Origin: Beroe forskalii
Taxonomy: Eukaryota > Ctenophora > Nuda > Beroida > Beroidae
DNA: 64,000 nucleotides
Assembly: GCA_011033025.1 (NCBI GenBank)
Contig: WFMF01000261.1
Coordinates: 180,697-244,696 of the forward strand
Reading direction: 5' to 3'
Both the position numbers and the translations under genes were made by a program. Numbering within the stretch: the first letter of the stretch is position 1; each line of letters starts with the position of its first letter. Below the pieces are notes generated by a model. That model saw only the letters and a program-made list of their open reading frames with translations. It was not told the DNA's origin and made no database searches. Below are positions 46,807 through 59,251 of this stretch, piece after piece.

Positions 46807-48085
46807 CTTACCTTTCAAAAGTCGGTACTCCGGGTACTCGCGAGTACCGGGAAATTTTTTTGATCTACCGGGAAATTTTCTTAAAATCTGAAATTTTCGA
46901 AAATTTTCATCAGTCACAAAGCAACGTGGCAACAAATCTTCCCACTTCCCGGTAGTAAGGAATCTTTCTACTTCCCAGTGATAACGAATCTTCCCACTTC
47001 CCGGTAGTTAGGAATCTTCCAACTTCACAGTGGCAACGAATCTTCCCACTTCCCAGTAGTTAGGAATCTTCCAATTTCCCGGTAGTAATGAATCTTCCAA
47101 CTTCCCAGTGGCAACGAATCTTCCCACTTCCCGGTAGTTAGGAATCTTCTAACTTCACAGTGGCAACGAATCTTCTCACTTCCCGGTAGTAAGGAATCTT
47201 CCCACTTCCCGGTAATAAGGAATCTTCCCAATTCCCAGTGGCAACGAATCTTCCCACTTCCCATTGGTAAGGAATCTCCCCACTTCCCAGTGGCGACGAA
47301 TCTTCCCACTTCCCGGTAGTAAGGAATCTTCCTACTTCCCAGTGATAACGAATCTTCCCACTTCCCGGTAGTTAGAATCTTCCAACTTCACAGTGGCAAC
47401 GAATCTTCCCACTTCCCGGCAATAAGGAATCTTCCCAATTCCGAGACCTCAGATATAAAGTTTAATAGAGCTGTGGATGCAATTTTGATATATAATTAGG
47501 AGTTCGCCATGCTAGTTGCCTCAAAATTGACAGAAAAAAATCCTAAGAAAACGATGCTTCTATCTACTTAAATCGTCTGGCTTGCTGGGGCTGCCGCCCC
47601 CATACCCCTGCTCATAACTGTTGAACTTTCGCTTATATCATTTTCCAAGCTTTCAATGATTAGCCCCAAAAGTGGCAGCAAAAATCCTAAGATGACGATG
47701 TTTCTATCGAATTGAAACGTCTGGCTCGCTGGGGCTGCCGCCCCAGACCCCAGCTCACAACTGTTGGAATTGACAGTTCTCCATGCTATTAGCCTCAAAA
47801 TTGGCAGCAAAATCGTAAGAAAACGATGTTCCTATCTACTTGAAACGTCTGGATCGCTGGGGCTGCCGCCCCAGACCCCTGCTTACAATTACTGTTGGAC
47901 TTACGTTTATATCAGAGCATCAGGATTTGCTCATGAATCATATATATCTTGAATATTATGGAAAAAAGTTGCTCTCAATGGACATTTCGCGAGCGAAGCG
48001 AGCGGTCCACAAAAAGCATAAAAATTTGATTTGGTGGGAAAAAATGTGGTGAGTACCGGGAAGAAAAATACTTTTGAAAGGTAAG
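46807..48085. mobile_element. hAT-like non-autonomous element, copy 1
   Basis: Ends CTTACCTTTCAAAAGT and ACTTTTGAAAGGTAAG, flanked by the 8-bp duplication GAATCGCC at 46799-46806 and 48086-48093. It contains a 26-bp minisatellite (46930-47440) and three repeats of a GGGGCTGCCGCCCC block. It is nested in the 4.1-kb element. Confidence 0.88.
46930..47440. repeat. 26-bp minisatellite inside hAT-like copy 1
   Basis: About 20 units of GAATCTTCCCACTTCCCGGT with variants ending GGTAGTTA or AGTGGCAA. The same array is in copy 2 at 49810-50320. The open minus-strand frames across it are a by-product of the repeat. Confidence 0.85.
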
Positions 48086-48093
48086 GAATCGCC

Positions 48094-48235
48094 GTCCAAT
48101 GCTCGCCCTCGGACCCTTCGGGTCCTCGGGCTCGCAGCTCAGGCCTTCGGCCCTCGCACTGTTAGGTTCGCCGTCCAATGCTCGCCCTCGGGCCCTTCGG
48201 GCCCTCGGGCTCGCAAACCGCCGCGGGGGGCTTGC
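48094..48235. repeat. GC-rich duplicated block
   Basis: GCCGTCCAATGCTCGCCCTC occurs twice, with GGGCCCTTCGGGCCCTCGGG palindromic runs. It produces arginine-rich frames in several phases that are not genes. Confidence 0.6.
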
Positions 48236-49686
48236 CAGCCCCCTGATTACATTATCAGCATTACTATCTCTATGCTCTCTACACAATCTACTTGGCGCGG
48301 ATATTGATCGTGTACTGAGCCGGTCTGGAGACAAAATACTGAACGGTACTGAAGCATAACAGTAACTTCAATGAGATTAGAATGTTTTTCTAATCCCGGC
48401 CAATCCCAGAATACTTTGATACGGCTTTCTTGTCGTCTACACGACCATACCTACTGAGTTTTAACGTGTGAAGTTGTGCGTGTACTTTTCGTTGTAAAAT
48501 TTGAATGTTCGACAATCAACAGTTTTCCCATAATAAAATCAAACGGTTCGGTTATTAAATATTCATAATTTGCAATTATTATTGTCTTCTTGTGTGCAGA
48601 TCCATACCATGATTGTTATGGTTGAGATTCAAGCTCGTCGTGACTCGTGAATAATAATTTTTTCATAATTTCTCCAATGAACTATAGAAAACAAATTAAA
48701 CATTCCTAACATGAAAGGGATCATATTGCTATCAATACATATTTTAATCTATGAACTACAGTACAGAAGTGCTGTAGTCCGATCAGTCCATATCTTTTGG
48801 TTACAATATAATATATTAAGTATCCCTATCCTATCACTATTTTATAGCTTATGCGGGTGTATTAGAAAGTTATAGAAAGTTATAGAAAGTTATTCTTTTA
48901 TTATTATATCAAGGCAGAAATTTGCATTTGCTGATCTGATCTAGCGTGCAAAATCTACCATTCATCAAAATGTTGCATTTTGTTGAAATAAGATTCTGTC
49001 ATAACTGTCTAAATATTCAAATTAGCCGATATTTTGGGGTGGTGCCTGAAAATTTTTTCAAAAATCACTTAGTATTAATTGGATTATTGTGAGTAACTGC
49101 AATATGGGGTGGGTGGTATCTCTGAAATTTGGCTAAATGCACTTTCTCACCATATATGTCTGTGCACTTACTCACTGATATCCCCCGGTGTACTACATAA
49201 TTTGTGTTACACAAGCTCCAAAGAAATCAAGTAAATCAATGAATAAGCTTACTTATGACCGACTGAGGTCTAGCTACGCGAAATGTAATCGTATTGACAG
49301 TAACTGTCAATAATGATTCCTTGCGTTTGATAACTGTTGTCAAACGCAAGGAAACATTTTCAACAGATCTTAAGTATAAAGGTAACATTTCGTTAACTCG
49401 GTTATGTGCCTAGTTCGGTGTACAAGGAACTGGTAGCAAAACTGGGGGGTTACTGGTTCTGGAAGAAGAGATAATGGTTACTAGGATTGGAAAACTATTA
49501 ATAAGAGTTTTACAATGCAGAATGCCAGCTGCAATGTTCTTTTTTCTCTTCCGATTGTTACCATGCTTTTCACTCTTAGAGTTTTTCTGTTATTCATCGA
49601 AAATGTTTTCCATACATCAGATGGTCTCCGATCACAAAGCCTTCTCAGGTTCTTGTGATTTTTACTCGTGAACAATGGATTACTCT

Positions 49687-50971
49687 CTTACCTTTCAAAA
49701 GTCGGTACTCCGGGTACTCGTGAGTACCGGGAAATTTTTTTGATCTACCGGGAAATTTTCTGAAAATCTGAAATTTTCGAAAATTTTCATCAGTCACAAA
49801 GCAACGTGGCAACAAATCTTCCCACTTCCCGGTAGTAAGGAATCTTTCTACTTCCCAGTGATAACGAATCTTCCCACTTCCCGGTAGTTAGGAATCTTCC
49901 AACTTCACAGTGGCAACGAATCTTCCCACTTCCCAGTAGTTAGGAATCTTCCAATTTCCCGGTAGTAATGAATCTTCCAACTTCCCAGTGGCAACGAATC
50001 TTCCCACTTCCCGGTAGTTAGGAATCTTCTAACTTCACAGTGGCAACGAATCTTCTCACTTCCCGGTAGTAAGGAATCTTCCCACTTCCCGGTAATAAGG
50101 AATCTTCCCAATTCCCAGTGGCAACGAATCTTCCCACTTCCCATTGGTAAGGAATCTCCCCACTTCCCAGTGGCGACGAATCTTCCCACTTCCCGGTAGT
50201 AAGGAATCTTCCTACTTCCCAGTGATAACGAATCTTCCCACTTCCCGGTAGTTAGGAATCTTCCAACTTCACAGTGGCAACGAATCTTCCCACTTCCCGG
50301 CAATAAGGAATCTTCCCAATTCCGAGACCTCAGATATAAAGTTTAATAGAGCTGTGGATGCAATTTTGATATATAATTAGGAGTTCGCCATGCTAGTTGC
50401 CTCAAAATTGACAGAAAAAAATCCTAAGAAAACGATGCTTCTATCTACTTAAATCGTCTGGCTTGCTGGGGCTGCCGCCCCCATACCCCTGCTCATAACT
50501 GTTGAACTTTCGCTTATATCATTTTCCAAGCTTTCAATGATTAGCCCCAAAAGTGGCAGCAAAAATCCTAAGATGACGATGTTTCTATCGAATTGAAACG
50601 TCTGGCTCGCTGGGGGCTGCCGCCCCCAGACCCCAGCTCACAACTGTTGGAATTGACAGTTCTCCATGCTATTAGCCTCAAAATTGGCAGCAAAAATCGT
50701 AAGAAAACGATGTTCCTATCTACTTGAAACGTCTGGATCGCTGGGGGCTGCCGCCCCCAGACCCCTGCTTACAATTACTGTTGGACTTACGTTTATATCA
50801 GAGCATCAGGATTTGCTCATGAATCATATATATCTTGAATATTATGGAAAAAAGTTGCTCTCAATGGAAATTTCGCGAGCGAAGCGAGCGGTCCACAAAA
50901 AGCATAAAAATTTGATTTGGTGGGAAAAAATGTGGTGAGTACCGGGAAGAAAAATACTTTTGAAAGGTAAG
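49687..50971. mobile_element. hAT-like non-autonomous element, copy 2
   Basis: Same ends as copy 1, flanked by the 8-bp duplication ATTACTCT at 49679-49686 and 50972-50979. It is almost identical to 46807-48085 along its length, so both moved recently. Confidence 0.88.
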
Positions 50972-50979
50972 ATTACTCT

Positions 50980-52205
50980 TTCTCTGATTATTTTGAAAAT
51001 TATGAGAAAGTTATCGCTTCTATATTTTCCATTACAATAAAGCAGTATTAATACGATTGTATTATGTTCTGTCACGTATTTATTCTTCTAGCCTAGATTA
51101 GGTTCATTATGACTGATAAAACAAATATTGGTGGACCAGGTCTTTGAGGCACACAGGCACACTATCCTTGAGTTGAGCCACCATGCCATCCAGTTCATTA
51201 TGAACGAGAAAAAACTTTAACAGGACGATTCGGATCACAAGCATGCCTTTACATACTTTTCCGAACTAGTGGGGGCCAAGGCCCCCTTGATTCTTTCTAG
51301 GGGGCCTCTTGAAATTTAAGGGGGCATAAATTTTCATAAGCGAATTTTCAGATTTAAAAGCCCTAATTTTGCATATAAATACAACTAAAATCATGTTTTC
51401 TGTTTGCATTGATTCCGAAACTTCCAAGGAAACTTCAGTTTATTTGAATTAGATTTTACACTTCATTTTTATGTTCAAATTTTTGAGAAAATCTTTGGTT
51501 GGGCCAAGGCCCCCCTTAGATTTTTCTAGAGGGGCCTTTTCAACATGTACTCAATGGTCTATAAGCCTACACTTCTACACTAGGCAACATAATATAATTC
51601 TAGGTTGGAAACATAGCAAGAAATGCAACAACTTTCTGTCTAAATTTGATGAGCGCAGGGGTCTTCAGGGTGGCTAAGACCAATACGCAGTTTTTTGCAA
51701 GAAATTATAGCGGATCATAGTAGCTTCCAGAATAAAAAACGGAATGAAAAAGTTGTTCCTAGCCTGAGTAATGGGATTTCTAAAATTGGGCTGTGCCAGT
51801 TAATACAGTGCACGCGGGAATTTAATGGCCAACTGATCATTACAAGTTTTTCTATATAATATGCTTGCTGCTTGGAATGTCATCGTTAATGGACACTATG
51901 AAGATTGCACACATACCTACTTAATTTTATTTCCATATTACGTTGGAATTTCTCTGTGGCCCATTTCTACTTATAATATGCAAGGACGCATTGTCACATT
52001 TCCTGTAATAACTTAATAAGAAATCATCGAAAATGTTTTCCACACATCTGGTCTCCGAACATAAAGACTTCTCAGGTTCTTGTGATTTTTTACATGAGGG
52101 CAATGGATTTACTGCCCGATTGTTCTTTCTCTGATTATTTCGCAAGTAATAAGAAAATTATCGATTCTATATGTTTTGTTACACAATACTAATAAAGTAA
52201 TGCTG
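50980..52205. other. Non-coding, small repeat remnants
   Basis: Contains two GGCCAAGGCCCCCTT-type blocks (51275 and 51500), a fragment of fold-back family F1 (51660-51830), and AAATCATCGAAAATGTTTTC, which recurs at about 49594. No exon. Confidence 0.4.
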
Positions 52206-52208
52206 ATT

Positions 52209-52502
52209 TTTAATCAGAAATAGGACGAGTAGAGTGGTTACGAACATCTTCAATTGTAACAATTAAAACGTCGTGTTCTTGTGATATTTCAATGAATATA
52301 TCATTCATCATAGTCATACATTCTCAAATTTGATTGTATAAAGTAGTGTTGTAAAGTTTAAAACTACTTTATACAATCAAATTTGAGAATGTATGACTAT
52401 GATGAATGATATGTTCATTGAAATATCACAAGAACACGACGTTTTGATTGTTACAATTGAGGATGTTCGTAACCACTCTACTCGTCCTATTTCTGATTAA
52501 AT
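52209..52502. repeat. Near-perfect inverted repeat, arms about 140 bp
   Basis: AGAAATAGGACGAGTAGAGT faces ACTCTACTCGTCCTATTTCT; the loop near 52350-52362 is only about 12 bp. No ORF. Confidence 0.9.
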
Positions 52503-52599
52503 TGACGAAGAAATCCCTATTCTACACACCATAATGCTGATTTGGCGTACGCAAATCACAATTTACCTTAACGAGACGTATTAAAAAGTTACGAAATTT

Positions 52600-53290
52600 G
52601 GGTATTTTTCGAATAAGTCCCAATATTTTCGTACCCCCAAAATTTCTATCCCCAAAATTACTTCCCCCAAATTAATTTATTGCTGATTTGTGATTTGAAA
52701 TTTTTGGCTATCAATGTAGCTTCACATAGCATAAAATATGTGATTCCCAACAAATTCCAATATTCATATCAGTGCAGAAGGGTTTAAAAATATCTAAAAT
52801 GCAGTTTCCTTATTAGCCTTTAGTACTTTAATTAGCCGGCCTTTTTTAACCGGCCCCTTGGACAAAAATTTTTCAAGCAGTTGCCAAACCAAGAAATTTT
52901 TGCTCAAAACTTCAAAAAGAGCCACGAAGACCATTTTATACTCAGCAAATTGTATCAAAAACTTAACTTCCAGTCTATTATCATGATTTAAGTCATTATC
53001 TGTGTTATATAATGACGGTCAAATGAATTAAACAGTGCATAAGCCAAGTAATAGAAGTTTCATTTGGCCTAAATTAACCGGCCTCTAATTCATTCGGCCC
53101 CAGTTTAACCGGCCATTTTTAACCGGCCATTTTTTTAACCTCGGTTAAAAAATAGCCGGTTAAAGTGGGGCCGAATGAATTTCGGGGTACGAAATTTGGG
53201 GATCAAAAAATCCCCATATCTTCGAACCCCAAAATTTCGATTCCCAAAATTATTGTCCCATGTTATTTTGTCTCGTAAGGTACCTGTAAG
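52600..53290. repeat. Loosely inverted element with CCCAAAATTTC and GGCCGGTTAA blocks
   Basis: TACCCCCAAAATTTC at about 52635 against GGTACGAAATTTGGGGAT at about 53184, with TTAACCGGCC repeats between. It ends near triplicate GTAAGGTACCTG motifs at about 53275-53312. Confidence 0.5.
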
Positions 53291-53319
53291 GTACCTGTCT
53301 CGTAAGGTACCTGTGATAA

Positions 53320-56250
53320 TGATAATGCGTAAGAAACATAAGCGTCGAACTTGAATTCAGACTAGAGTTGTCAGAACCGAGTAGGTGTGCTATTGCTAGG
53401 TGAACCGGGAGGGTATTTATTAAGCCGTTTCCATGGTCTCAGTTTCGACTGCATGCCTTTGATATATTGGACTCAGCACCCGACTTCGCCTAATCTATTG
53501 TCCAACGTAAAATGTCTCGGCTTCGCCCCTGACCTGTGAGTTGCGGTATTCGGACATTACTTTGACATGTAACTGCTTCTCAAGATATTAAATTTAAAAT
53601 GTCAAATTTTGAGATTCATTTCCTCCAGGTACGCAGAAGTTGAGAATTTAGGGGATTGAGGAAATTCATCACTGATAATGAAGTTATCAACTGCAGCTAT
53701 AGCTATGGGGGGCCGGGGGAACGAGCGGCAAAGTGAAAGTGAAAACCCGCTTGATAATACATCTTCATCACGTAAGTTCACTTTGTTGCCTGGTTTAGTA
53801 TTGATAAAACTTGCGCTTGTGTGGTTCCATAGTTGGTTTATTTGATTTCTTTCAACTTGAGCGGTTAGCGGACCCTCCGGCAGCAGTGGGTGGTAAGCAC
53901 AAATACCGATATAGCGGGTAATTTGCTGCTAGCGCACATTTTGAAAATATATCGTGAAAAGGGGAGGAATCATTGAGTGGTAAATATAGCTATATAGGTT
54001 TTACCGTCGTTAATAACATACACCTTCGTCTATAAGTTACCGTTAATAAGACCAACCGTTGTTAATGAGGTACCGTTGCTAACAAGGTGCCATAGTTAAA
54101 TGGTTAGAAAGATTCCCTCATAAAAATCAGTTGAATCATATTGTCCGCACCGATGGTCAGACCGTAAGAATACCTGGATTTCAATGACCACCTGGCATGT
54201 GGCGTGAGCTCTCTAATGCACGAAATGCTTATTTTACCTACGAACTTGGTACAAAAGTACAAAGATACAGTCACTGTTCAAAAAGAAAAGTGATTTCGCT
54301 TTTTTGGCTCTTTTTACCGCAGTAAATTTCAACTTTGAGCGATCACTGTGTGGAACTGAAAAATAGCAGCGCCTTGATTGTTTCTGATATCAACAGACTG
54401 ATCATTGCTCTGTGTGACAGAGAAAAAGTTTCTTAAATTTGCCTCAATATAAGCAAGTTAGGTCCATTTTAAGGTGGGTACTTGATATTTCCAGGTTGAG
54501 TTGCAAAAAATGCGATATCTTCTGCAATTTTCGATATTTTTCGGTAATTCAAACTGCATTTGGAAGCTCTTAGATGTGGCTTGATACTACCACAATCTCA
54601 TGGGAATTGCTTGAGAAATGAAAAAGTTGCAGTCCTGCAACTTCAGAAATTTTTCAGAAAATTTTGAGAAAAATGGAATAACCTGTAAAATGCCTTACTC
54701 CTTCATAAATCTTGCATTTCACTTTTCTTTTTGAACGTTGTCTGTACTTACTTGAGGAAATTTCGATGTTTCAGTTTTCACTGGAGTAGGACTTTCGTGT
54801 ACGTTTTATACGCATCGTTCCAATTTCTTTGATTTAATAGCGTACAATTTTAGAATTTCAATTTACATGAGTCAATGTTTCCGAGCTTTTGGAACAAAAG
54901 TGGAACAAGATTTTGGACAAATTTTGACATATATCCTGGGCCATATAACGGTTTGTATTGACGAAGTAATCAATCAGATTTATTATCTGATCAACCATAT
55001 AATCAAAGTATTGTAAATCAATATCATGACAAAACGGAAAATTCTACCAGGAACCTTACAATCGAGAACGCGAGTATTGCTCTGACATCCCATCGGGAAT
55101 CAAATTAAATGAAATATCAGAGATACGAGCTTCTTGAGTGTGGGAAGTTCTGCCACGAGAACCTCTCACAGAGACCAACACACTCTTGAGTAAATAATAA
55201 TAATAATAAAATAATAAAATATGGTTGCTTATACACAGTAACGAGGTGATAAAATAACAAATACTTTAACCCTATGCACAACTGTGTGGAATACTTCAAA
55301 AACTAGAATTTGTCAGCATGAAAAATAATTTATTAAGAGTCCATGAACGTCAGATTAGAAAAATAACAGCAATCAAATAGACAATTCATTATCAATAATA
55401 GATTTAAAACAAAATTTACCCGTAACACCCGTAACAGTAATGCAAATGAAAGTTTCGTTCGCATCAGATTGGTAAAAATATGCATCTAAGATATTTTTTT
55501 GAATGTTTCTAGGTAAATGGCGGCCGTTTCAATATGTCAACATTTGTCCAAATTTTGTTCTAATATGGAAACATCGAGTCAGTCTTACATTTGTAACAAT
55601 TTGTTCCAAAATCGGGGAAAGATCATATGGAAAGATCATTAACATTGGTTTGCGTATGGCACTCAGACAAATTTACGTGCCAATTTTCATGAACATCAAC
55701 CACCTTGTCAGAATGGACGCGCGTAGCGCGCGCACACACTTGCGCGCGCTATATATATTCTTGTCTGTTCGAAATCTGTCTGACGAAACGTTCCGCAGTA
55801 GTTTCCGTCTTCATAGTTCTTAGGTCATACTAGACTGTTCATAGGTCATACTACACTGTTGCAATGGACGTTGTGTCGGACAGGATTAGTTGCTCAATTT
55901 GGTACTCCTTAAAAGTGTGCTCGTGTCAGTGAGAGGATCTCGGGGCAAATCTTCTCACAAGCGCGAAATTCCGATTTCAGAGGTTTCGTTCAATCTCATC
56001 CCGGATGGATTGAAAGGGGATTCCATGCCCAATTGGCGTTTTTTAGTCTTAGAATTCCCAGGGATAGTTTGGTAATATCAGATATGATAGGAATTGGATA
56101 GACATTTCATGTTTGTATGCCATTGCTTGGCACAGGAGCGTCTATTGGAATTTGCTAGAACTACCGAAATCACTTAGAAAGTTAGAATTAGAACAATTAG
56201 AATTATAGAATTAGAACAATAGAATTAGAACAAGTTAGAACTAGAACAAT
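53320..56250. other. Non-coding, no gene recognised
   Basis: No supported exon. A degenerate short repeat of TACCGTTGTTAATAA type lies at 54004-54090. The remaining sequence is AT-rich, with short frames lacking domains. Confidence 0.35.
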
Positions 56251-56252
56251 TA

Positions 56253-56425
56253 TATACGGTAAATACACACTTGGGTGTGTAATTACCACATTAATTCCAC
56301 GAGCTTGCGAGTGGAATTCATGCAATAAATGCACGAGCTTGCGAGTGCATTTATTGGAGTAATTGTACGAGCTTGCGAGTGCAATTACGATGGTAATTTA
56401 CACACCCAAGTGTGTATTTACTGTA
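56253..56425. repeat. Palindrome cluster of GAGCTTGCGAG units, copy 2 (complete)
   Basis: The ends GTAAATACACACTTGGGTGT and ACACCCAAGTGTGTATTTAC are inverted; between them are palindromic units of the form CACGAGCTTGCGAGTG. Partner of 20736-20915. Confidence 0.82.
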
Positions 56426-56429
56426 TTAT

Positions 56430-56670
56430 TACCCTGCCATATACGCATCAATCAAAGTAGACGGTTTGAAACTTAAGTATTCGAATTTCGAACTCAATGT
56501 TTTATGAAGAATGGGTAGGTACACTATTTCATAATTGAAACAGGCGAGAATTTTGGACAAATTTACCGGTGATTTATAAAAGTCAGAATCACATCATCAT
56601 CGTATTGGGGTCAATTCAGCGAATAAGTTCAAAAGTCCATATGATACAACCAGCGCCCAGCATTGATACA
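56430..56670. repeat. Dispersed repeat R3, left half
   Basis: Matches 20920-21155 to CCAGCGCCCAGCATTGATAC. Its right half is 6.7 kb away at 63386-63950. Confidence 0.72.
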
Positions 56671-56734
56671 TACTCATGTGATACATACTCACGTAGTATG
56701 TACATACTCATGTGATACATACTCACCCAACATT

Positions 56735-56950
56735 TTTGGTTGCACAGGAGTTGCACAACGTTTCATATGCAACCTACAACGTCTCAGGGAGGTTTCATAG
56801 GGGGTAAATTGTCGTGTGCAGGGAGGTTGCTTACACTTAAGTGAAACGTTCCTCATGAAACGTTGCGAAACGTTTCACTTGAAACATAATTCCACCGTTT
56901 CTGCAACCTATTTGCGGACGACAATTTACCCCCTATGCAACCCTAATCAA
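56735..56950. repeat. Inverted repeat around GGGGGTAAATTGTCG
   Basis: ATAGGGGGTAAATTGTCGTG faces CGACAATTTACCCCCTATGC. Several GAAACGTT motifs lie between. It is near the left end of the block that separates the two halves of R3. Confidence 0.6.
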
Positions 56951-56959
56951 TATCATTGA

Positions 56960-57990
56960 GAGCGGAAGACCATATGGAGACGACCAAGAAGGGTCAAATT
57001 CAGAAACTGAAAAAAGGTATTTTTTGAAATTGTTCAACAGTTTTCGTTTAAATTTTTGCAGCGAAAACTATACGGCAGACAATCTCTCCATCCTGATTCC
57101 TGTGTTGTAGCTTATAATTCTACAACTCTGATTTTTATAACACAGGAAAAATAGGCAGTTAAAATGTCGTCATTATTATAGTGAAATGTTGTAATTTCAA
57201 CCGCCTATTTTCTGCGGGGTTTACACAATAGGTCATGATAGTTACTATATACTTATATAATGCCTCTATTTAATCATATATATTAGAAGTATGCAAGTAC
57301 TGGTGAGCGCCTAAAGCTGTGAAAGTGATACTTTGGGGAGCGGTGGGGAGCAATGGCGATGGGTTTTCCGATCCCCCTCGAGAGCGAAAAACATAGATTA
57401 ACGTTGGATAATTCATTTTTTAATTAGATTTGGTTTTCTGCAACTTTGGTTTTCGAGCTCGAGCAGAGCAGGAAAACAAATCGAATTTCCGAAGAGAGAT
57501 CGCAATGATTGAAATACGTTGTACTCAAGAAGGAGAAGCAGTGTCCTCGTATCAGACAGAAGCAGTGACGATCTCACTAATCTAATAATCGTATTTACAT
57601 GTAGGTTCCGAGAATATAATGAGCTAATGAGTACAAAAATTTTGTATCGCTATGTTATTATATAAAAGTCGTCACACTGTACTCATCAAGCCGTTTCAAG
57701 CTGCCGTTACGTTTTGCAAGTTGTAGGTACTTAGATGTAGGAACCTTTGGCAGGTACCTACTTTGTTGATAAAATGTACGTCTTGTCGTCTTTTCTTTAT
57801 TAAGTTAATATAATATTTTTGAACGTTTACCCAACTAACTCAATTACAATTAATAAGCAGTTGTAGTCCTTGTAGAATACATCTAGTATTTTGTTAGCTT
57901 TTCATGCATTCAGTAACCTCACACGTGACAATTTTAAGTGCGAAAATCACGAATTTCTCTTTAAATTTCCACATAATCTAAATCCACGAT
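56960..57990. other. Non-coding, nothing recognised
   Basis: No ORF, RNA gene or clear repeat found in this AT-rich stretch. Confidence 0.3.
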
Positions 57991-58000
57991 TTTAGGTAAA

Positions 58001-58303
58001 TCTCTAATATAATTTCGCATTCTCTGTTTTTCTGTTTGTGCGTAACGGCGGAAACATCTTCGGAACGCGCGCGCATTACGATTTGTGCGGGTAACCATGG
58101 TGACACGTGCACGGAGAATTGCGCGCGCGCTCATTTCTATTAATGGTGTTTTGATTACGTTGCGCGATCTTCAATAACTTTTGAACGGATCATGCGGTAA
58201 AAGGAGTTTTTTTGATGCGGTAAAATTTTTAGTTGATTTGAATTGCATTGGTGGTTGAAATTTGCGAGCTGTGTATTTGCAGGCACAACGGGCCTGCTGC
58301 TAA
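58001..58303 (+). mobile_element. Helitron-like element, array 2 unit 1
   Basis: Starts TCTCTAATATAATTTCGC after an A, contains the GTAACGGCGGAAACATCTTC block shared with unit 3, and ends near the GGCACAACGGGCC hairpin and CTAA before T. Confidence 0.55.
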
Positions 58304-58644
58304 TAATTCGTGAAACAAAGTCGCAGATTGTGTTTTTTATCACGTCACGTCACCCCCATGCTGCTAACGCGCGCGGTTTTTTAATTTTACAATTTTAAAA
58401 TTGGTGGAAAATTGGCTGTGCTATAGATTCCCTTTAAATTGCGCGCGCGTCTATTTTCTGTTAAATGCTGTTTGGAGTATGTTGCTCTGTAACTTTTATC
58501 TGATTGGAAAAACTGGCCTTCTTTTATGCGGTAAAAGTATTTAGTTGATGTAAATGAATTAATTGAGTTTGAAAAATTTGTGAACGAGGTGCTGCGTAGC
58601 AGCGCCGAGTGAGCTGTATTCTGCAGGCCCTACGGGCGTGCTAG
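58304..58644 (+). mobile_element. Helitron-like element, array 2 unit 2
   Basis: Follows unit 1 directly. Contains AACGAGGTGCTGCGTAGCAG and ends GCAGGCCCTACGGGCGTGC then TAG before T. Confidence 0.52.
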
Positions 58645-58938
58645 TCTCTAATATAATTTCGCAACCTCTGTTTTTTGTTTGTCGTAACGGCGGAAACATC
58701 TTCGGAACACGCGCGCATTACGATTTGTGCGGGTAACCATGGTGACACGTGCACGGAGAATTGCGCGCGCGCTCATTTCTATTAATGGTGTTTTGATTAC
58801 GTTGCGCGATCTTCAATAACTTTTGAACGGATCGGAGTTGTTTTATGCGGTAAAATTTTTTCATGTACTTGGTCGATTTGAATTGTGGTTTTTGAAATTT
58901 GCGAACGAGGTGCTGCGTAGCAGCGCCGAGTGAGCTTT
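58645..58938 (+). mobile_element. Helitron-like element, array 2 unit 3 (3' end missing)
   Basis: Starts TCTCTAATATAATTTCGC exactly after the CTAG of unit 2. Runs to GCGCCGAGTGAGCTTTG, lacking the terminal hairpin. Confidence 0.55.
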
Positions 58939-59251
58939 GAAGTAGACATTCTGTGATTTTTCACAAATTGTATTTTCAGAGGCTTGCTGATCCAGTGGCA
59001 TTAAGATTTATAGTGGCTAGCCGACTGAATTTTATTTCAAAAGTGGCTGGTTTAAGTCTAATCTTAAGATGTCCGTTATTTGCGTCGTATTTGTCTTATT
59101 TTTTGGTCACCAGATTAGAATTTCTACTGATGTATTTGTAAAAGGCTTTAAGCAGAAACAGACGGACTTTATGATGTCATTTCGAGTCAGAATGACTTTT
59201 TCATGAAGCAGAGCCAAAATTGTAAAATTTGTCACTAAGTAAAAAAAGTCT

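Larger units (their letters stand above)
45106..49187. mobile_element. 4.1-kb inverted-repeat DNA element with 7-bp target duplication
   Basis: The ends are CGGGGGATATCAGTGAGTAA and the exact complement TTACTCACTGATATCCCCCG, flanked on both sides by GTGTACT (45099-45105 and 49188-49194). No transposase frame is visible, so it is non-autonomous. A hAT-like element and a 287-bp hairpin lie inside it. Confidence 0.82.

Noticed and set aside
46930..47440. Regularly spaced repeats resembling a CRISPR array
   Set aside because: The units are contiguous variants without unique spacers, lie inside a hAT-like element and are in eukaryotic DNA.
47975..48359. Several overlapping arginine- and proline-rich frames on both strands
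   Set aside because: They come from GC-rich palindromic duplications (GGGCCCTTCGGGCCC) and have no domain or splice context.
47025..50303. Minus-strand frames of 94 and 132 codons with a GKWEDSLPL-like repeat
   Set aside because: They are translations of the 26-bp minisatellite; 26 bp is not a multiple of three and the frame exists only by chance.
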